From contig NZ_JACSRA010000002.1 of the NCBI RefSeq assembly GCF_014836335.1, positions 165,827 through 229,826 on the forward strand: 64,000 bases of DNA, read 5' to 3'. This document shows positions 25,570-36,561 of the stretch, in pieces; position 1 is the stretch's first letter, and every line of letters starts with the position of its first letter. This DNA comes from Clostridium cibarium (GTDB taxonomy: Bacteria > Bacillota > Clostridia > Clostridiales > Clostridiaceae). Position numbers and translations under genes: made by a program. The notes beneath the pieces are model-generated. The model made no database searches. It was not told where the DNA came from and saw only the letters and a list, made by a program, of their open reading frames with translations.

Positions 25570-28500
25570 TTAGTTTTCACTAATAACAATTCCATCATGA
25601 GTTACACTAGCTTCTCTATTAGCTGGAAGTTCAATAATCTTTTCATCTACCTTTTTAAAGGCAACTGATAACATTAGTTTAATTCTATTAAGCTGATTTA
25701 CTGCTGATGCCCCTGGATCATAATCAACTGCAACTATATTTGCAGTTGGATATTTTGCTTTCAATGCCTTAATCATACCTTTACCAGTTACATGATTTGG
25801 TAAACAAGCAAAAGGTTGCATGCATATTATATTATCTGCTCCACTTTCAATAAGCTCAATCATTTCAGCCGTTAAGAACCAACCTTCACCAGTTTGATTT
25901 CCAAGTGAAAGTATTGGCGATGCCATCTTACCAAGTTCAACTATATGTTTTGGTGCATGGAATCTCTCAGATGCATCCAATACCTTTTTCATAGTTTTTC
26001 TGTAACTCTCCATATAACTAATAGCAAACATATAAATATTTCTATTCAATCTACTAGCACCTAAGTTTTTAAATTTGAACTCTTCATCATATGCTGAATA
26101 GAAGAAGAAATCCATCAAGTCAGGCATTACCGCTTCTGCTCCTTCTGCTTCAATAATATTAACTACATCATTGTTTGCTGTTGGATGGAATTTGACTAAT
26201 ATTTCTCCAACTAAACCTACTCTAGGCTTAACTATATCTAAACATTCAAGATTATCAAACTCTTCAACAATCTTCTTCATATTAGCGTTAAATTCCCTCT
26301 TACTTCCATTTTGGACGTTAGCCTTAGCTATTTTATTCCACTTTTCATGAAGAGCATTAGCTGAACCTTTCACCTTTTCATATGGCCTAGTTCTATAAAG
26401 TACTCTCATAAATAAATCTCCATAAATAAGAGCCATAAGAGCTCTTTGAACAAGCTTCAACGTTATCTTAAATCCAGGTTGTTTCTCAAGACCAACAGTA
26501 TTAAATGAAAGTATTGGAATTTGTTCAAATCCAGCTTCTTTAAGTGCCTTCTTTAAGAACCCTACATAATTTGTAGCTCTACACCCTCCACCTGTTTGTG
26601 TTATTATTACAGAGGTATTATTCAAATCATATTTTCCTGACTTTAATCCGTGAATAATTTGACCTACCACTATTATAGAAGGATAACAAGCATCATTATT
26701 TACATACTTTAATCCCTCTTCAACAGCTTCAGTATCTATTGATGGAAGAACTTCAAGATTGTAACCACAAGATCTCACAGCTGCTTCTATAATATCAAAA
26801 TGAATTGGAGACATTTGTGGAGCTAAAATAGTATGAGTTTTCTTCATCTCTTTTGTGAATACTGGATTCTTATATACTATTTCTTCTACATGTGGCTCAT
26901 AACCATTTCTTTCTCTTTCTTCCATAGCAGCTTTTAATGATCTAATCCTTATTTTTGCTGCTCCTAAATTGTTACCTTCATCAATTTTTAAACATGTATA
27001 AATTTTCCCTCTTGATGCTAGCAATTCAGCTACTTGATCAGTTGTAACAGCATCAAGCCCACATCCAAATGAGTTAAGTTGTATAAGTTCTAAGCAGTCA
27101 TTCTTAGAAACAAAATTTGCTGCTCTATATAATCTTGAATGATACATCCATTGATCAACTACCCTTAATGGATTATCTAATTCTCCTAAATAAGCTATGC
27201 TGTCTTCTGTTAATACTGCCATATCAAAAGAAGTAATTATATCTGGTATACCATGATGTATTTCTGGATCTACATGATATGGTCTACCTGCTAGTACTAT
27301 ACCTTTTTTCCCAGTTTTCTTTAAATATTTAATTACTTCTCTTCCTTTTTCTCTTAAATCTTTATCAAAATTATCTCTTTCAATATAAGCTTCATTTACT
27401 GCTTTTCTAGCTTCATCCTTAGACACATTAAAATCTTTAAATTCTTCTACAATTCTTGCAGCTAAGCCATCTTTGTCTTCTAATGATAAGAATGGTTCCA
27501 TAAACTTAATATCATTATCTTTTATTATATCCATATTATTCTTTATTACTTCTGGATATGAAGTAACCATTGGACAATTATAATGATTATTGGCATCATT
27601 AAACTCTTTTCTTTCATAAGGAATACATGGATAAAATATTGTTTTTATTCCTCTATTTATAAGAGACATAATATGTCCATGGGAAATCTTAGCTGGATAA
27701 CATGCTGATTCTGATGGTATCGTCTCTATACCAAGCTCATAAACCTTTTTACTTGAAATAGGTGATAGTTCAACTCTAAAGCCAAGATTTGTAAGCAAAG
27801 TAAACCAGAATGGGTAATTTTCATACATATTTAACACCCTTGGAATACCTATTATCCCTCTTTTCGCTTCTTCCTTCTTTAATGGAATATAATTAAACGT
27901 CCTTTTTAACTTATATTTAAAAAGATTAGGGACTTCTTCCTTAGTTCTTTCTATTCCTAAACCTCTTTCACATCTATTTCCTGATATAAATTCTTCATCT
28001 GTAGAGAATCTATTTATTGTCAATAAGCAGTTATTTCCACAAAGTCCACATCTTCTAAAATCAGCTTTCATTGTAAAACTATCTATCTTCTCTCTACTTA
28101 GCAAACTAGACTTATTCCCTTCAACATATCTCTCCTTAGAAATTATAGCTGCACCAAAAGCCCCCATAATACCTGCTATGTCTGGCCTTATAACTTCTCT
28201 TCCTGAAATAATTTCAAAACTTCTAAGTACTGCATCATTGTAGAAAGTACCACCTTGCACTATTATTTTCTTACCCATTTCCTTTTCATCTCTTATTTTT
28301 ATAACCTTAAACAGAGCATTCTTAATAACTGAGTAAGATAATCCAGCAGAAATATCTGAAACTTGAGCCCCTTCTTTCTGAGCTTGTTTAACTCTAGAGT
28401 TCATAAACACTGTACATCTTGAACCCAAGTCTACTGGAGCTTTTGATGTTACTGCCGCTTTAGCGAAATCCTCAACTTTCATATTTAAAGACTTTCCAAA

Positions 28501-29862
28501 ACTCTCTATAAACGATCCACACCCTGATGAACATGCTTCATTTAACAAAATGGAATCTATTACTCCATCTTTTATTCTTAAGCATTTCATATCTTGTCCA
28601 CCAATATCTAAAATAAAATCTACTCCAGGTAAGAAATAATCTGATGCTTTATAGTGAGCAATAGTTTCAATTTCTCCAATATCTACATGTAACGCCGATT
28701 TTATTAAAGCTTCCCCATATCCTGTAACAGTAGAATTTACTATTTCCACTTCTTCATCTAATTTAGAATATAAATCCTTTAGAACCTCTATGACTTTATT
28801 TAATGGATTTCCTCCATTACTTCCATAATAATTATAAATTATTTCACCTTTATCATTTATCAATACAACTTTAGTGGTTGTAGAACCTGCATCAATCCCT
28901 AAGAAGGCTTTTCCTCTATATGTTTCTATATCCCCCCTTTTAGCTTTTGCTTTACTATGTCTTTCAGTAAAAACTCTATACTCTTCTTCATTTTGAAATA
29001 GAGGATTAAGTCGTTCTACACCTTCATCACTTATGTCTATAATTTTTTTAACTTTTGAAACAAGATTTTTTAATTCTATTTCTTTTGATTTTCTCGATAA
29101 TAGTGCTGCTCCATATGCAACAAATAATTGTGAATTTTCAGGGAATACTATTTCATCCTCTGTAAGTTGTAAAGTTTCTATAAATCTTTGTCTAAGTTCC
29201 GATAAGAAAAATAAAGGCCCTCCTAGAAATGCCACCTTTCCTCTTATTGGTTTTCCACAAGCAAGTCCACTTATTGTTTGATTTACTACTGCTTGTAATA
29301 TAGATGCTGCAATATCTTCTGTTTTTGCTCCCTCATTTATTAAAGGTTGTACATCTGTTTTTGCAAAAACTCCACATCTAGATGCTATTGGATATATAAC
29401 TTTATAATTTTTAGCCAAATCATTAAGTCCTGAAGCATCTGTATTTAAAAGCGCTGCCATTTGATCTATAAATGCACCTGTACCCCCTGCACACGTACCA
29501 TTCATTCTTTGCTCTATGCCACCTTTAAAGTATGTAATTTTAGCATCTTCTCCACCAAGTTCAATAGCTACATCTGTTTCTGGAACTAATTCTTCTACCG
29601 TTCTAGTACATGCTATTACCTCTTGTTCAAAGTCTACATCCAACCATTTAGAAACAGAAAGGCCTCCTGATCCAGTAACACTTACTGTAACCATAGCCTC
29701 TCCCACACTGATATAAGCTTCTTTTATTAATTCTATTATAGTACTTCGTATATCTGAAAAATGTCTCTTATACTGACTGTATACTATATTTTGGTTATAA
29801 TCTAATACAACAACTTTAACTGTTGTAGACCCAACATCTAATCCTACACTATATCTTTTCAT
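25570..29862 (-). CDS. Giant acyl-CoA dehydratase activase-like ATPase/reductase
   Basis: Protein of 1430 residues with two BcrA/BadF/HgdC ATPase domains in tandem. The first is at about 1-265 ([13 protein letters not shown] at the start, [14 protein letters not shown] near 125) and the second at about 315-580 ([26 protein letters not shown] near 442). Both carry the cysteines that bridge a 4Fe-4S cluster in HgdC. A cysteine cluster follows (CGLCGNNC and NRCERG, about 600-630), then DUF2229 and a dehydratase-subunit-like region with conserved Cys. HgdC-type proteins drive one-electron reduction of 2-hydroxyacyl-CoA dehydratases at the cost of ATP. No dehydratase A/B subunits are next to it, so the substrate is unknown. 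It appears monocistronic. Confidence 0.85.
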   Translation of the reverse strand: MKRYSVGLDVGSTTVKVVVLDYNQNIVYSQYKRHFSDIRSTIIELIKEAYISVGEAMVTVSVTGSGGLSVSKWLDVDFEQEVIACTRTVEELVPETDVAIELGGEDAKITYFKGGIEQRMNGTCAGGTGAFIDQMAALLNTDASGLNDLAKNYKVIYPIASRCGVFAKTDVQPLINEGAKTEDIAASILQAVVNQTISGLACGKPIRGKVAFLGGPLFFLSELRQRFIETLQLTEDEIVFPENSQLFVAYGAALLSRKSKEIELKNLVSKVKKIIDISDEGVERLNPLFQNEEEYRVFTERHSKAKAKRGDIETYRGKAFLGIDAGSTTTKVVLINDKGEIIYNYYGSNGGNPLNKVIEVLKDLYSKLDEEVEIVNSTVTGYGEALIKSALHVDIGEIETIAHYKASDYFLPGVDFILDIGGQDMKCLRIKDGVIDSILLNEACSSGCGSFIESFGKSLNMKVEDFAKAAVTSKAPVDLGSRCTVFMNSRVKQAQKEGAQVSDISAGLSYSVIKNALFKVIKIRDEKEMGKKIIVQGGTFYNDAVLRSFEIISGREVIRPDIAGIMGAFGAAIISKERYVEGNKSSLLSREKIDSFTMKADFRRCGLCGNNCLLTINRFSTDEEFISGNRCERGLGIERTKEEVPNLFKYKLKRTFNYIPLKKEEAKRGIIGIPRVLNMYENYPFWFTLLTNLGFRVELSPISSKKVYELGIETIPSESACYPAKISHGHIMSLINRGIKTIFYPCIPYERKEFNDANNHYNCPMVTSYPEVIKNNMDIIKDNDIKFMEPFLSLEDKDGLAARIVEEFKDFNVSKDEARKAVNEAYIERDNFDKDLREKGREVIKYLKKTGKKGIVLAGRPYHVDPEIHHGIPDIITSFDMAVLTEDSIAYLGELDNPLRVVDQWMYHSRLYRAANFVSKNDCLELIQLNSFGCGLDAVTTDQVAELLASRGKIYTCLKIDEGNNLGAAKIRIRSLKAAMEERERNGYEPHVEEIVYKNPVFTKEMKKTHTILAPQMSPIHFDIIEAAVRSCGYNLEVLPSIDTEAVEEGLKYVNNDACYPSIIVVGQIIHGLKSGKYDLNNTSVIITQTGGGCRATNYVGFLKKALKEAGFEQIPILSFNTVGLEKQPGFKITLKLVQRALMALIYGDLFMRVLYRTRPYEKVKGSANALHEKWNKIAKANVQNGSKREFNANMKKIVEEFDNLECLDIVKPRVGLVGEILVKFHPTANNDVVNIIEAEGAEAVMPDLMDFFFYSAYDEEFKFKNLGASRLNRNIYMFAISYMESYRKTMKKVLDASERFHAPKHIVELGKMASPILSLGNQTGEGWFLTAEMIELIESGADNIICMQPFACLPNHVTGKGMIKALKAKYPTANIVAVDYDPGASAVNQLNRIKLMLSVAFKKVDEKIIELPANREASVTHDGIVISEN

Positions 29863-30064
29863 TCATACACCTACTTATATATTTTATGACTACTTATATT
29901 ATAACGTTTCTTTCATGTTTTTCAAGTTTCACATTATATTTTAAGAATGATTTAAACTTTCCACAAACAGTAATAACATATGTTTTTCATGTATATAATA
30001 TAACAGCTATGTCTATAATCATAAGGAATAAATTTCTATTTTGAATAATATTTAAGGAGGGCAT

Positions 30065-30418
30065 ATGAGCTTTTTTAATGAAGGTAATAAACTCTACAAT
30101 ACACAAGACTATAAAAGGGCTATTGATTGCTATAAAAAAGCTATCAAAACAAAAGATAATGAAGCTTGTTCATATTACAATTCTGGAGTTTGCTTCATTA
30201 AATTGAGAGAATACGATAATGCAATAACTATGATAAAAAAAGCTCTTCAATTACATAAAGAGAGCAAGTATTACTTTAATCTTGGATATTGCTATGCTAT
30301 GAAAGAAGATACTAATAAGGCTCTAATCAATTTTAATATTGCATGGGCACTTAATAATGAAGATACAGATTGTGAAAAAGCCATAAAGCTTATTACTTCT
30401 CGTATAGTAAAAAAATAG
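30065..30418 (+). CDS. Small TPR-repeat protein
   Basis: Protein of 117 residues made of about three tetratricopeptide repeats (FNEGNKLYNTQDYKRAIDCY, YYNSGVCFIKLREYDNAITM, YFNLGYCYAMKEDTNKALIN). It has no signal or membrane segment and is probably a cytoplasmic protein-protein scaffold. The ATG follows AAGGAGGG at good distance. It is divergent from the activase and convergent with the transglutaminase gene; the partner is unknown. Confidence 0.8.
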   Translation: MSFFNEGNKLYNTQDYKRAIDCYKKAIKTKDNEACSYYNSGVCFIKLREYDNAITMIKKALQLHKESKYYFNLGYCYAMKEDTNKALINFNIAWALNNEDTDCEKAIKLITSRIVKK

Positions 30419-30441
30419 GAGAGTTCTACTAGAACTCTCCT
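30417..30441 (-). terminator. Terminator between TPR and transglutaminase genes
   Basis: AGGAGAGTTCT pairs with AGAACTCTCCT across a three-base loop. The U-run (ATTTTTTT) is on the minus-strand side, so it mainly serves the transglutaminase operon, whose stop codon lies in the stem. Confidence 0.75.
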
Positions 30442-31493
30442 GCTACATTTTTAGTCTTATATTCTTTATTAAAATTCACACTATCAAAATAGTTTCCTGC
30501 TGGATAAAAAGTAGAATCCGCATTAATCCATTTACCTTCTTCTCTAATATAAACTTGATTCCATGAATGACTTATATATTGGGTACCATTAAATGCCTCT
30601 CCTATTATGATTCTACTCTTAAGCCCAACTGCCTTTGCCATAGCTGTATAAAGACATGCATAATCAAAGCATATTCCCTTTCTATCCCTAAAAGCAGGTA
30701 TTGCTCCACTTTCATACTTAGTTGTAGTTTGACTCATAACTTTATCAGCTTTTAAATCATCATATACTATATTACTTCCAACCCAATTATAAATGCTCTT
30801 TGCTTTTTCTCTATCCCCATCATCTCTTTTTGTAATTTCCATTGCCATATTATCTATTTCACTATTTGACTCGATTCCTTTATCTATTGTAACTCCATTA
30901 TAATAATATACTTTATTGTTGGAAACACTTTCTAATATCCCATTTGAAATATTTTCTATTTTACTCTCATCAATTATTCTCTCTAGCTTATTATATGCTG
31001 CCAAATTATCAAGCACATTTATTCGTCTACTATTTGGTACAATACTATTATATACTAACAAGGAAATGCATAGTAAGACTATAACTACCATACCCCTTAT
31101 AGCTCCAAATATACTTGAAAATACAACTAGAAAAGTTTTACTTATATTAAGTTTCTTTATTGCATTATTTAAAGATAGAGAATTTATTAATTTAAGAACA
31201 GCCTCTATTAGAAATTTTATTATTACAAAGACTGCTATTAATACTAAAATTCGAACTATTCCACTATTTACTATACTACCAGAAAAATATTTATTTAAAA
31301 TATTACTTGTTTCTAAACTTAGCCTTTCATATGAACCAATAATAACAAAAAAAGCTATTATTGTTGAACATCCTGATAGAATAGGTTCTATTGCTTCTCC
31401 TAAATCATCACTATGTAAAACTCTACTTATTGTAGCAATTATGGAGATTATTATTATTCCTAAACATAAAATCATTTGAATATCAAAATTCAT
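30429..31493 (-). CDS. Membrane-anchored transglutaminase-like protein
   Basis: Protein of 354 residues. The N-terminal half (1-165) has about four membrane helices in a CvpA-like arrangement. The C-terminal half (about 195-345) is a transglutaminase-like fold with the triad visible: Cys in KGICFDYA, His in ISHSWNQV and Asp in INADSTF. Such domains often act as cysteine proteases or cell-wall peptide enzymes on the outer side of the membrane. It is 12 bases after recX, in an operon M16 peptidase-recX-this gene. The start is an ATG with GGAGA. Actual substrate is unknown. Confidence 0.82.
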   Translation of the reverse strand: MNFDIQMILCLGIIIISIIATISRVLHSDDLGEAIEPILSGCSTIIAFFVIIGSYERLSLETSNILNKYFSGSIVNSGIVRILVLIAVFVIIKFLIEAVLKLINSLSLNNAIKKLNISKTFLVVFSSIFGAIRGMVVIVLLCISLLVYNSIVPNSRRINVLDNLAAYNKLERIIDESKIENISNGILESVSNNKVYYYNGVTIDKGIESNSEIDNMAMEITKRDDGDREKAKSIYNWVGSNIVYDDLKADKVMSQTTTKYESGAIPAFRDRKGICFDYACLYTAMAKAVGLKSRIIIGEAFNGTQYISHSWNQVYIREEGKWINADSTFYPAGNYFDSVNFNKEYKTKNVAGEF

Positions 31494-31505
31494 ATATCTT
31501 CTCCT

Positions 31506-32144
31506 TTAATTTATATCCTCCATATGACACACTTCTTGAACCACTTCTTTAGCTATTGAATACTTATATCCTTTTCCCACCAAAAATCTACATAACTTAT
31601 TCCATAACTTATATTTATCATTTTCTCGTTTTATAAGCACTAAATATTTCTTTGTTGCTAACTCTACAGCTATATTTCGCTCTTCATCCATATCAATAGA
31701 ATTTAGTTCCTCTTCAATCAAATCACTATCTATCCCTTTTCTTAACAATGCATACTTTATTTTTTCCCTACCTTGACTTTTAAGCCTATCTTTTATGTAC
31801 ATTTTCATATAAGATTCATCATTTATAAAATTATATTCTTTAAGAAATCCTAATACTTTTATTATCTCTTCTGAATCATATCCCTTTTCCCTTAACTTTT
31901 CCTTAATTTCTTTTTCTGTCTTATAACTTCTCTCAATTATTCTAAGTGCAGTTTCTTTACATTTTAGTAAATTTTCATTTTTAGATAAGTTATGGAGTTT
32001 TTCTTCATCAACTTCTAAATTTACTTTTAAACCTTCCCTATAAACAAGTTCTGCATTTACTGCAAAAGCATATCTATCATCTAAATATATGTTTACCCTA
32101 TCTTTATTCCTCTTTTGAGTTTCTATCCTTGTTATTTTAGCCAT
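31506..32144 (-). CDS. recX: RecX regulatory protein
   Basis: Protein of 212 residues with the RecX pattern of three-helix repeats. Marks are ALRIIERSYKTEKEIKEKLR, a GFLKEYNFINDESY repeat and GREKIKYALLRKGID. RecX binds RecA filaments and modulates recombination and the SOS response. The N-terminal 50-residue extension (KITRIETQKRNKDRVNIYLD) is common in Firmicutes. It lies seven bases after the M16 peptidase gene and is cotranscribed with it. Confidence 0.9.
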   Translation of the reverse strand: MAKITRIETQKRNKDRVNIYLDDRYAFAVNAELVYREGLKVNLEVDEEKLHNLSKNENLLKCKETALRIIERSYKTEKEIKEKLREKGYDSEEIIKVLGFLKEYNFINDESYMKMYIKDRLKSQGREKIKYALLRKGIDSDLIEEELNSIDMDEERNIAVELATKKYLVLIKRENDKYKLWNKLCRFLVGKGYKYSIAKEVVQEVCHMEDIN

Positions 32145-32151
32145 ACTTTAA

Positions 32152-33399
32152 TTACTCCTTAGAAGATTTTAAAACATGTATTGTCGGTTCCTTTAAAACA
32201 AGTTTTGATACTTCATATATTTTCTCCTTATTTAGTTTGTTCAACTCATCCATATCTTTAACAAATTCAAATATATCCTCATCTTCAAGTTCTTGATGAA
32301 GTATATAATTACATAATTCTGATGAATCTTCCAAAGTTGATATAACTGCTGTTTTATGAACCTTCTTCATTATATCCAAATCTCTATCACCAATTACTAC
32401 CTCACCCTTAACTATGCCATTTAATGTTTCATCTATTGCCTTAATTGTTTCATTAACGTCTTCATCTGAAACTGCTGTATATATATATAGTGTTTTTATA
32501 TACTTTGTCATATCTAGCTGGGTATATATATCATATGCTAATCCTCGTTTTTCTCTAATTTCTCTAAATAATAACGAATTAGAACTTTCACCCAGCCTAT
32601 GATTTAATATTCTTAGAGGTAATTCATATTCCTTGTCTAAATCATAAAATGTATACAAATATACTATTGTACTTTGTTCCATATCATTTTTATAATTTAT
32701 TATTTTAACATTTGCATTTTTTTCTTGATCTACTATTGGCTCCTTTACCTCTTCCCCCTGCCAAGATGCAAACTTTTCTTCTATTAGCTTTTTTGCTTCT
32801 TCGTGTTCCATTGAAGAAACTACAGTTATTAAACTATTCTTTGGGCTATAATATTTACTATAAAACTTAACAATATCTTCTCTTCTAAAATTCTTAACTT
32901 TTTCTTCTATACCAGTAACATCATATTTCAAAGGACTTGTCTTAAATGCTACCTCATTTACTTTTTTAAAACTCAAATCCTCTACATCATCTTTACTCGT
33001 TCTTATTTCTGCTAGTATTACTCCTCTTTCTTTTTCAATTTCTTCCTCTAAAAAATTTGATGAAGCAATCATATCTCCAAGAAGTTCTATACCATTTTTT
33101 AATTCTTCACTTAAACAACTTATTGTATAAACAGTAGAATTATATTCAGTATATGCATTATATTCCCCACCTAACGATTCCAGCTGATAATTCAACTCTT
33201 CATTATTTCTATTTTTTGTTCCTTTAAAAATCATGTGTTCAATAAAATGACTTATACCTTTTTCATCCAAAGTTTCATTTATAGCTCCCACTTTTATTCC
33301 TATGTTAATTGAAGCAATATGTGTATCTTTTTTTATAGTTAAGATTTTTAATCCATTTTCCAAAATATGTCTCTTTACATCGAAATTTAATTTCACCAT
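32152..33399 (-). CDS. M16 family zinc peptidase
   Basis: Protein of 415 residues, one M16 half-molecule pair. The inverted zinc motif HFIEH is in GISHFIEHMIFKGT (about residue 53), with the distal glutamate in the ERGVILAEI segment. This is the processing-peptidase-like type (YmxG/PqqL group) common in Firmicutes. The start is an ATG with GGAG upstream. It heads a three-gene operon with recX and the transglutaminase protein. The natural substrate is unknown. Confidence 0.9.
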   Translation of the reverse strand: MVKLNFDVKRHILENGLKILTIKKDTHIASINIGIKVGAINETLDEKGISHFIEHMIFKGTKNRNNEELNYQLESLGGEYNAYTEYNSTVYTISCLSEELKNGIELLGDMIASSNFLEEEIEKERGVILAEIRTSKDDVEDLSFKKVNEVAFKTSPLKYDVTGIEEKVKNFRREDIVKFYSKYYSPKNSLITVVSSMEHEEAKKLIEEKFASWQGEEVKEPIVDQEKNANVKIINYKNDMEQSTIVYLYTFYDLDKEYELPLRILNHRLGESSNSLLFREIREKRGLAYDIYTQLDMTKYIKTLYIYTAVSDEDVNETIKAIDETLNGIVKGEVVIGDRDLDIMKKVHKTAVISTLEDSSELCNYILHQELEDEDIFEFVKDMDELNKLNKEKIYEVSKLVLKEPTIHVLKSSKE

Positions 33400-33566
33400 T
33401 CAAAATCTCCTTTTTATATAGCAACTTTAAATATAATCCTTTTTTAACTACTTTACAATAATATTATTATATTCTTCTATTTTATATCTTGCTACTTTTA
33501 TATATAATAATATTAAGTACCCCTTAAATTTGAAATTTAATTTTACCTAGAAAGGGAGAGATTATT

Positions 33567-34238
33567 ATGAAAAAATCTATACTTATAGTTGAAGATGAAT
33601 TTAGAATAAGATTTTTAATTAGAGATTACTTTTTAAAAGAAGGATTCACAATTTATGAAGCTGAAAATGGAGAAGCTGCTTTAAATATATTTAAAGAAAA
33701 TAAAATTGACCTTATAATTCTAGATATAATGATGCCTGTTATGGATGGGTTAACTCTTCTTGAAAAAATTCGTGAGGTTTCTACTCTTCCAGTTATACTT
33801 CTGACTGCTAAAGATCAAGAAGAGGATAAACTTCAAGGCTATGATATCGGTGCTGATGATTATGTTACAAAGCCTTTCAGCCCCAAAGTACTAGTTGCTA
33901 AAGTTAAAGCACTCTTAAAAAGAACTAGAGAAGATATAGACTCAAGTTCTCAAGACTATAACGGACTTGTAATCAATAAGCTTTCAAGAGAAGTTAAGAT
34001 AAATGATATTCCATTATCACTATCCCCAAAAGAATATGAATTATTAGTATATTTAACTGATAATGAATCAATAGCCTTATCTAGAGATCATATTCTAGAT
34101 AGTGTTTGGGGAATTGATTATTATGGTGATATCAGAACTGTAGATACTAATGTAAAAAGATTAAGAGAAAAACTTGGTGACAAATCTAATTATATTGTAA
34201 CTGTTAGAGGTAGTGGCTATAAATTTGAGGTGCATTAA
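33567..34238 (+). CDS. OmpR-family response regulator
   Basis: Protein of 223 residues: receiver domain (1-120) with phosphoacceptor Asp53 in LIILDIMMP and Lys in TKPFSP, then a winged-helix domain (about 128-223) ending VRGSGYKFEVH. The ATG follows AAGGGAGAG. It forms a two-gene operon with the histidine kinase two bases downstream. The stimulus is not evident; such pairs often respond to cell-envelope stress. Confidence 0.93.
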   Translation: MKKSILIVEDEFRIRFLIRDYFLKEGFTIYEAENGEAALNIFKENKIDLIILDIMMPVMDGLTLLEKIREVSTLPVILLTAKDQEEDKLQGYDIGADDYVTKPFSPKVLVAKVKALLKRTREDIDSSSQDYNGLVINKLSREVKINDIPLSLSPKEYELLVYLTDNESIALSRDHILDSVWGIDYYGDIRTVDTNVKRLREKLGDKSNYIVTVRGSGYKFEVH

Positions 34239-34240
34239 TA

Positions 34241-35746
34241 ATGAAGCATAAATTATCACATAAACTATTCTTTATTACTCTAGGCCTATTGGTAACATTA
34301 ATGGCTACAACTTTAATTTTTCAAATATTCTTCTTTCAAGGATTCTATGAAAGAAGAAAAAAAAATATTTTAACTCAAGAAATCAATAAGTTTAAAAGTA
34401 TTTATTCCTATAATTTAGATGATGATAACGTAGTATCTAGAGCAATGAAATCCTTTGAAGAAAATACAAATTCTAAAATTGCTATATTTTCTTCAAATGG
34501 TGATATAAAATATCTTGCTGATAAATATAATAACGATTCTTATGATGTTAATGTACTAAAAGCATTTTATAGTTACGCAGTAACTGATCACGATTTACTA
34601 CGCAAAATATTATCTATAGATAATACTCAAATTATATATTATGATGATAAATTTTCCGGAGATAAAAAAATAGGTGGCGTCTCTGCAATGTCCATAAATT
34701 CACCGAATGATTCTCTGATAGTATCTGTAACATCTATTCAGCCTATAAAAGAAGCTTCTGATGCTATGAGTGATTTTTATATATATATTTTTATAGGATT
34801 TGCAGTTATTTCAATTTTTCTATCATCACTTTACTCAAATCTTATTTCAAAACCTCTTATTAAAATAAATAATGTGGCTCTAAAAATGAGTAAAATGAAT
34901 TTTGATGAAAAATGTACAGTTAACAGAGAAGATGAAATAGGCAGTCTTGCAAACACTCTAAATTTTCTTTCCACAAATCTTGATGGTGCTTTAAAAAATC
35001 TTCAAGAGAAAAACAAGAAACTGAAAGAGGACATTGAGAAAGAACGTAGCCTAGAGCTTATGAGAAAAGACTTTATAGCTTCTGTTAGCCATGAGCTTAA
35101 AACTCCTATAGGAATAATTGAAGGTTATGCCGAAGGTATAAAGGACGGCATAGTATCTGGTGAAGATTCTCTTATTTATCTTGAAACTATAATTGATGAA
35201 TCAAAAAAAATGGGTGTTCTAGTTTCTAACATGCTTGAACTTTCAAAATTAGAAGCGGGAGTAATTAAACCTAAATTCGAAACATTTAATATAAACAGAC
35301 TAATAAACAAGGTAATAACTAAGCATTCAGTTAATGCTGAAGAAAATGGATTAAAAATAGTTTTCAATGAAAACACACAATATTCCTATGTCTCTGCAGA
35401 TTCTTTCCAAATGGAGCAGGTATTAACTAATGTAATCACTAATGCTATTAAATATACTCCAAGTGATAATTATATTGTAGTATCTATATCCGAAGAAAAA
35501 GATTTATATAAAATTTCAGTTTTAAACAAAGGTGGATATATAGATCCGAAAGAACTTGACAAGCTCTTTAATAAATTCTACAGAGTGGATAAGGCCCGAC
35601 AAAGAAATACCAATAGTACCGGTCTTGGTTTATCTATAGTTAAAAATCTACTTGAACTACATAATTTAAAATATTCTCTAGAAAATACTGAGGATGGGGT
35701 TGAATTTAAATATTATATTCCTAAAATTGAAGAAGAAAATGATTAA
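34241..35746 (+). CDS. Membrane sensor histidine kinase
   Basis: Protein of 501 residues. It has membrane helices at about 10-30 and 180-200 enclosing an extracytoplasmic sensor of about 150 residues, a HAMP domain (about 200-255), a short coiled coil, HisKA with His284 in SVSHELKTP, and HATPase_c with NAIKYTP and GLGLSIVKNLLELH. It is the partner of the OmpR regulator upstream. It is followed by a strong terminator. Confidence 0.93.
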   Translation: MKHKLSHKLFFITLGLLVTLMATTLIFQIFFFQGFYERRKKNILTQEINKFKSIYSYNLDDDNVVSRAMKSFEENTNSKIAIFSSNGDIKYLADKYNNDSYDVNVLKAFYSYAVTDHDLLRKILSIDNTQIIYYDDKFSGDKKIGGVSAMSINSPNDSLIVSVTSIQPIKEASDAMSDFYIYIFIGFAVISIFLSSLYSNLISKPLIKINNVALKMSKMNFDEKCTVNREDEIGSLANTLNFLSTNLDGALKNLQEKNKKLKEDIEKERSLELMRKDFIASVSHELKTPIGIIEGYAEGIKDGIVSGEDSLIYLETIIDESKKMGVLVSNMLELSKLEAGVIKPKFETFNINRLINKVITKHSVNAEENGLKIVFNENTQYSYVSADSFQMEQVLTNVITNAIKYTPSDNYIVVSISEEKDLYKISVLNKGGYIDPKELDKLFNKFYRVDKARQRNTNSTGLGLSIVKNLLELHNLKYSLENTEDGVEFKYYIPKIEEEND

Positions 35747-35750
35747 AGCT

Positions 35751-35802
35751 AAAGGATTAATTGAATCTTGTCTTATAATAAGACTTTTTCAATTAATCCT
35801 TT
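35751..35802 (+). terminator. Terminator after the two-component system
   Basis: AAAGGATTAATTGAA (35751-35765) pairs with TTCAATTAATCCTTT (35788-35802). An inner hairpin GTCTTAT-A-ATAAGAC is present and seven T follow. It also faces the SDR gene on the other strand. Confidence 0.85.
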
Positions 35803-35804
35803 TT

Positions 35805-36545
35805 TTAAATATATGATCCATCTACCTTAATAACTTGCCCTGTAATATAACTCGAATCACTACTGCATAAAAACACTGCAGTTTTTCCTACTTCTTCTGG
35901 TAATCCAAATCTTCCTATTGGAATTTCCTCTTCTAGTTCCTTCCTATCTTCTACAGTTAGAAATGCATTCATTTCAGTATCTATAACACCTGGAGCTATT
36001 GCATTCACTCTAATATTTGATGGTGCCATCTCCTTAGCTAAGGCTTTTGTAAATAGGTTTATTCCTCCCTTTGATGTTGAATACGTAACTTCACATGACG
36101 CCCCAACCTCTCCCCACATTGAAGATATATTAAGAATTACACCACCTTTTCCAATCATATGTGGAATTGCATGTTTTGTTAAATACATAGGGCCTACAAG
36201 ATTTGTATTTAATAATTCCTCTATTTCATCCTTACTTGCATCCATAAATAATCCTATCTTACTTTTAGCTGCATTATTAATTAATATATCTATTTTCCCA
36301 AAATGCCTCAAGGTTTCATCCACTATTTCCTTTGCCCCTTCAAATGTGGATACATCCTTTTTTATCACATATGCAGTTATCCCTATTTTTTTAAGTATAT
36401 CCATAGTTTCTTTTGCTCCATCATCATCTTTAGAATAATTTATAGCAATAGAAGCTCCTTCTTTTCCAAGTTCTATAGCTATTGCCCTGCCTATTCCTCT
36501 CGAGGACCCTGTAATGATAGCTACTTTACCTAATAATTTACTCAT
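35805..36545 (-). CDS. Short-chain dehydrogenase/reductase, possibly EF-P 5-aminopentanone reductase
   Basis: Protein of 246 residues with a Rossmann fold: cofactor motif TGSSRGIG, NNAA, catalytic Ser in ISSMWG, and Tyr and Lys in YSTSKGG. The FabG-like body with MWGEVGASCEVTYSTSKGG and APGVIDTEMNAFLT resembles YmfI of Bacillus, which reduces the 5-aminopentanone group on EF-P. A plain 3-oxoacyl-ACP reductase is the alternative. It lies 16 bases after the dipeptidase gene, in the same operon; no fatty-acid genes are near, which argues mildly for the YmfI role. Confidence 0.85.
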   Translation of the reverse strand: MSKLLGKVAIITGSSRGIGRAIAIELGKEGASIAINYSKDDDGAKETMDILKKIGITAYVIKKDVSTFEGAKEIVDETLRHFGKIDILINNAAKSKIGLFMDASKDEIEELLNTNLVGPMYLTKHAIPHMIGKGGVILNISSMWGEVGASCEVTYSTSKGGINLFTKALAKEMAPSNIRVNAIAPGVIDTEMNAFLTVEDRKELEEEIPIGRFGLPEEVGKTAVFLCSSDSSYITGQVIKVDGSYI

Positions 36546-36561
36546 CTTTTCATCCTTTTCC

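Noticed and set aside
30916..31479. 187-codon plus-strand ORF opposite the transglutaminase gene
   Set aside because: Antisense shadow of a gene with clear catalytic motifs; its translation is low complexity.
34241..35746. Second agr-like sensor
   Set aside because: The kinase has two membrane helices, HAMP and HisKA with HELKTP, so it belongs to the OmpR-partner type, not HPK10.
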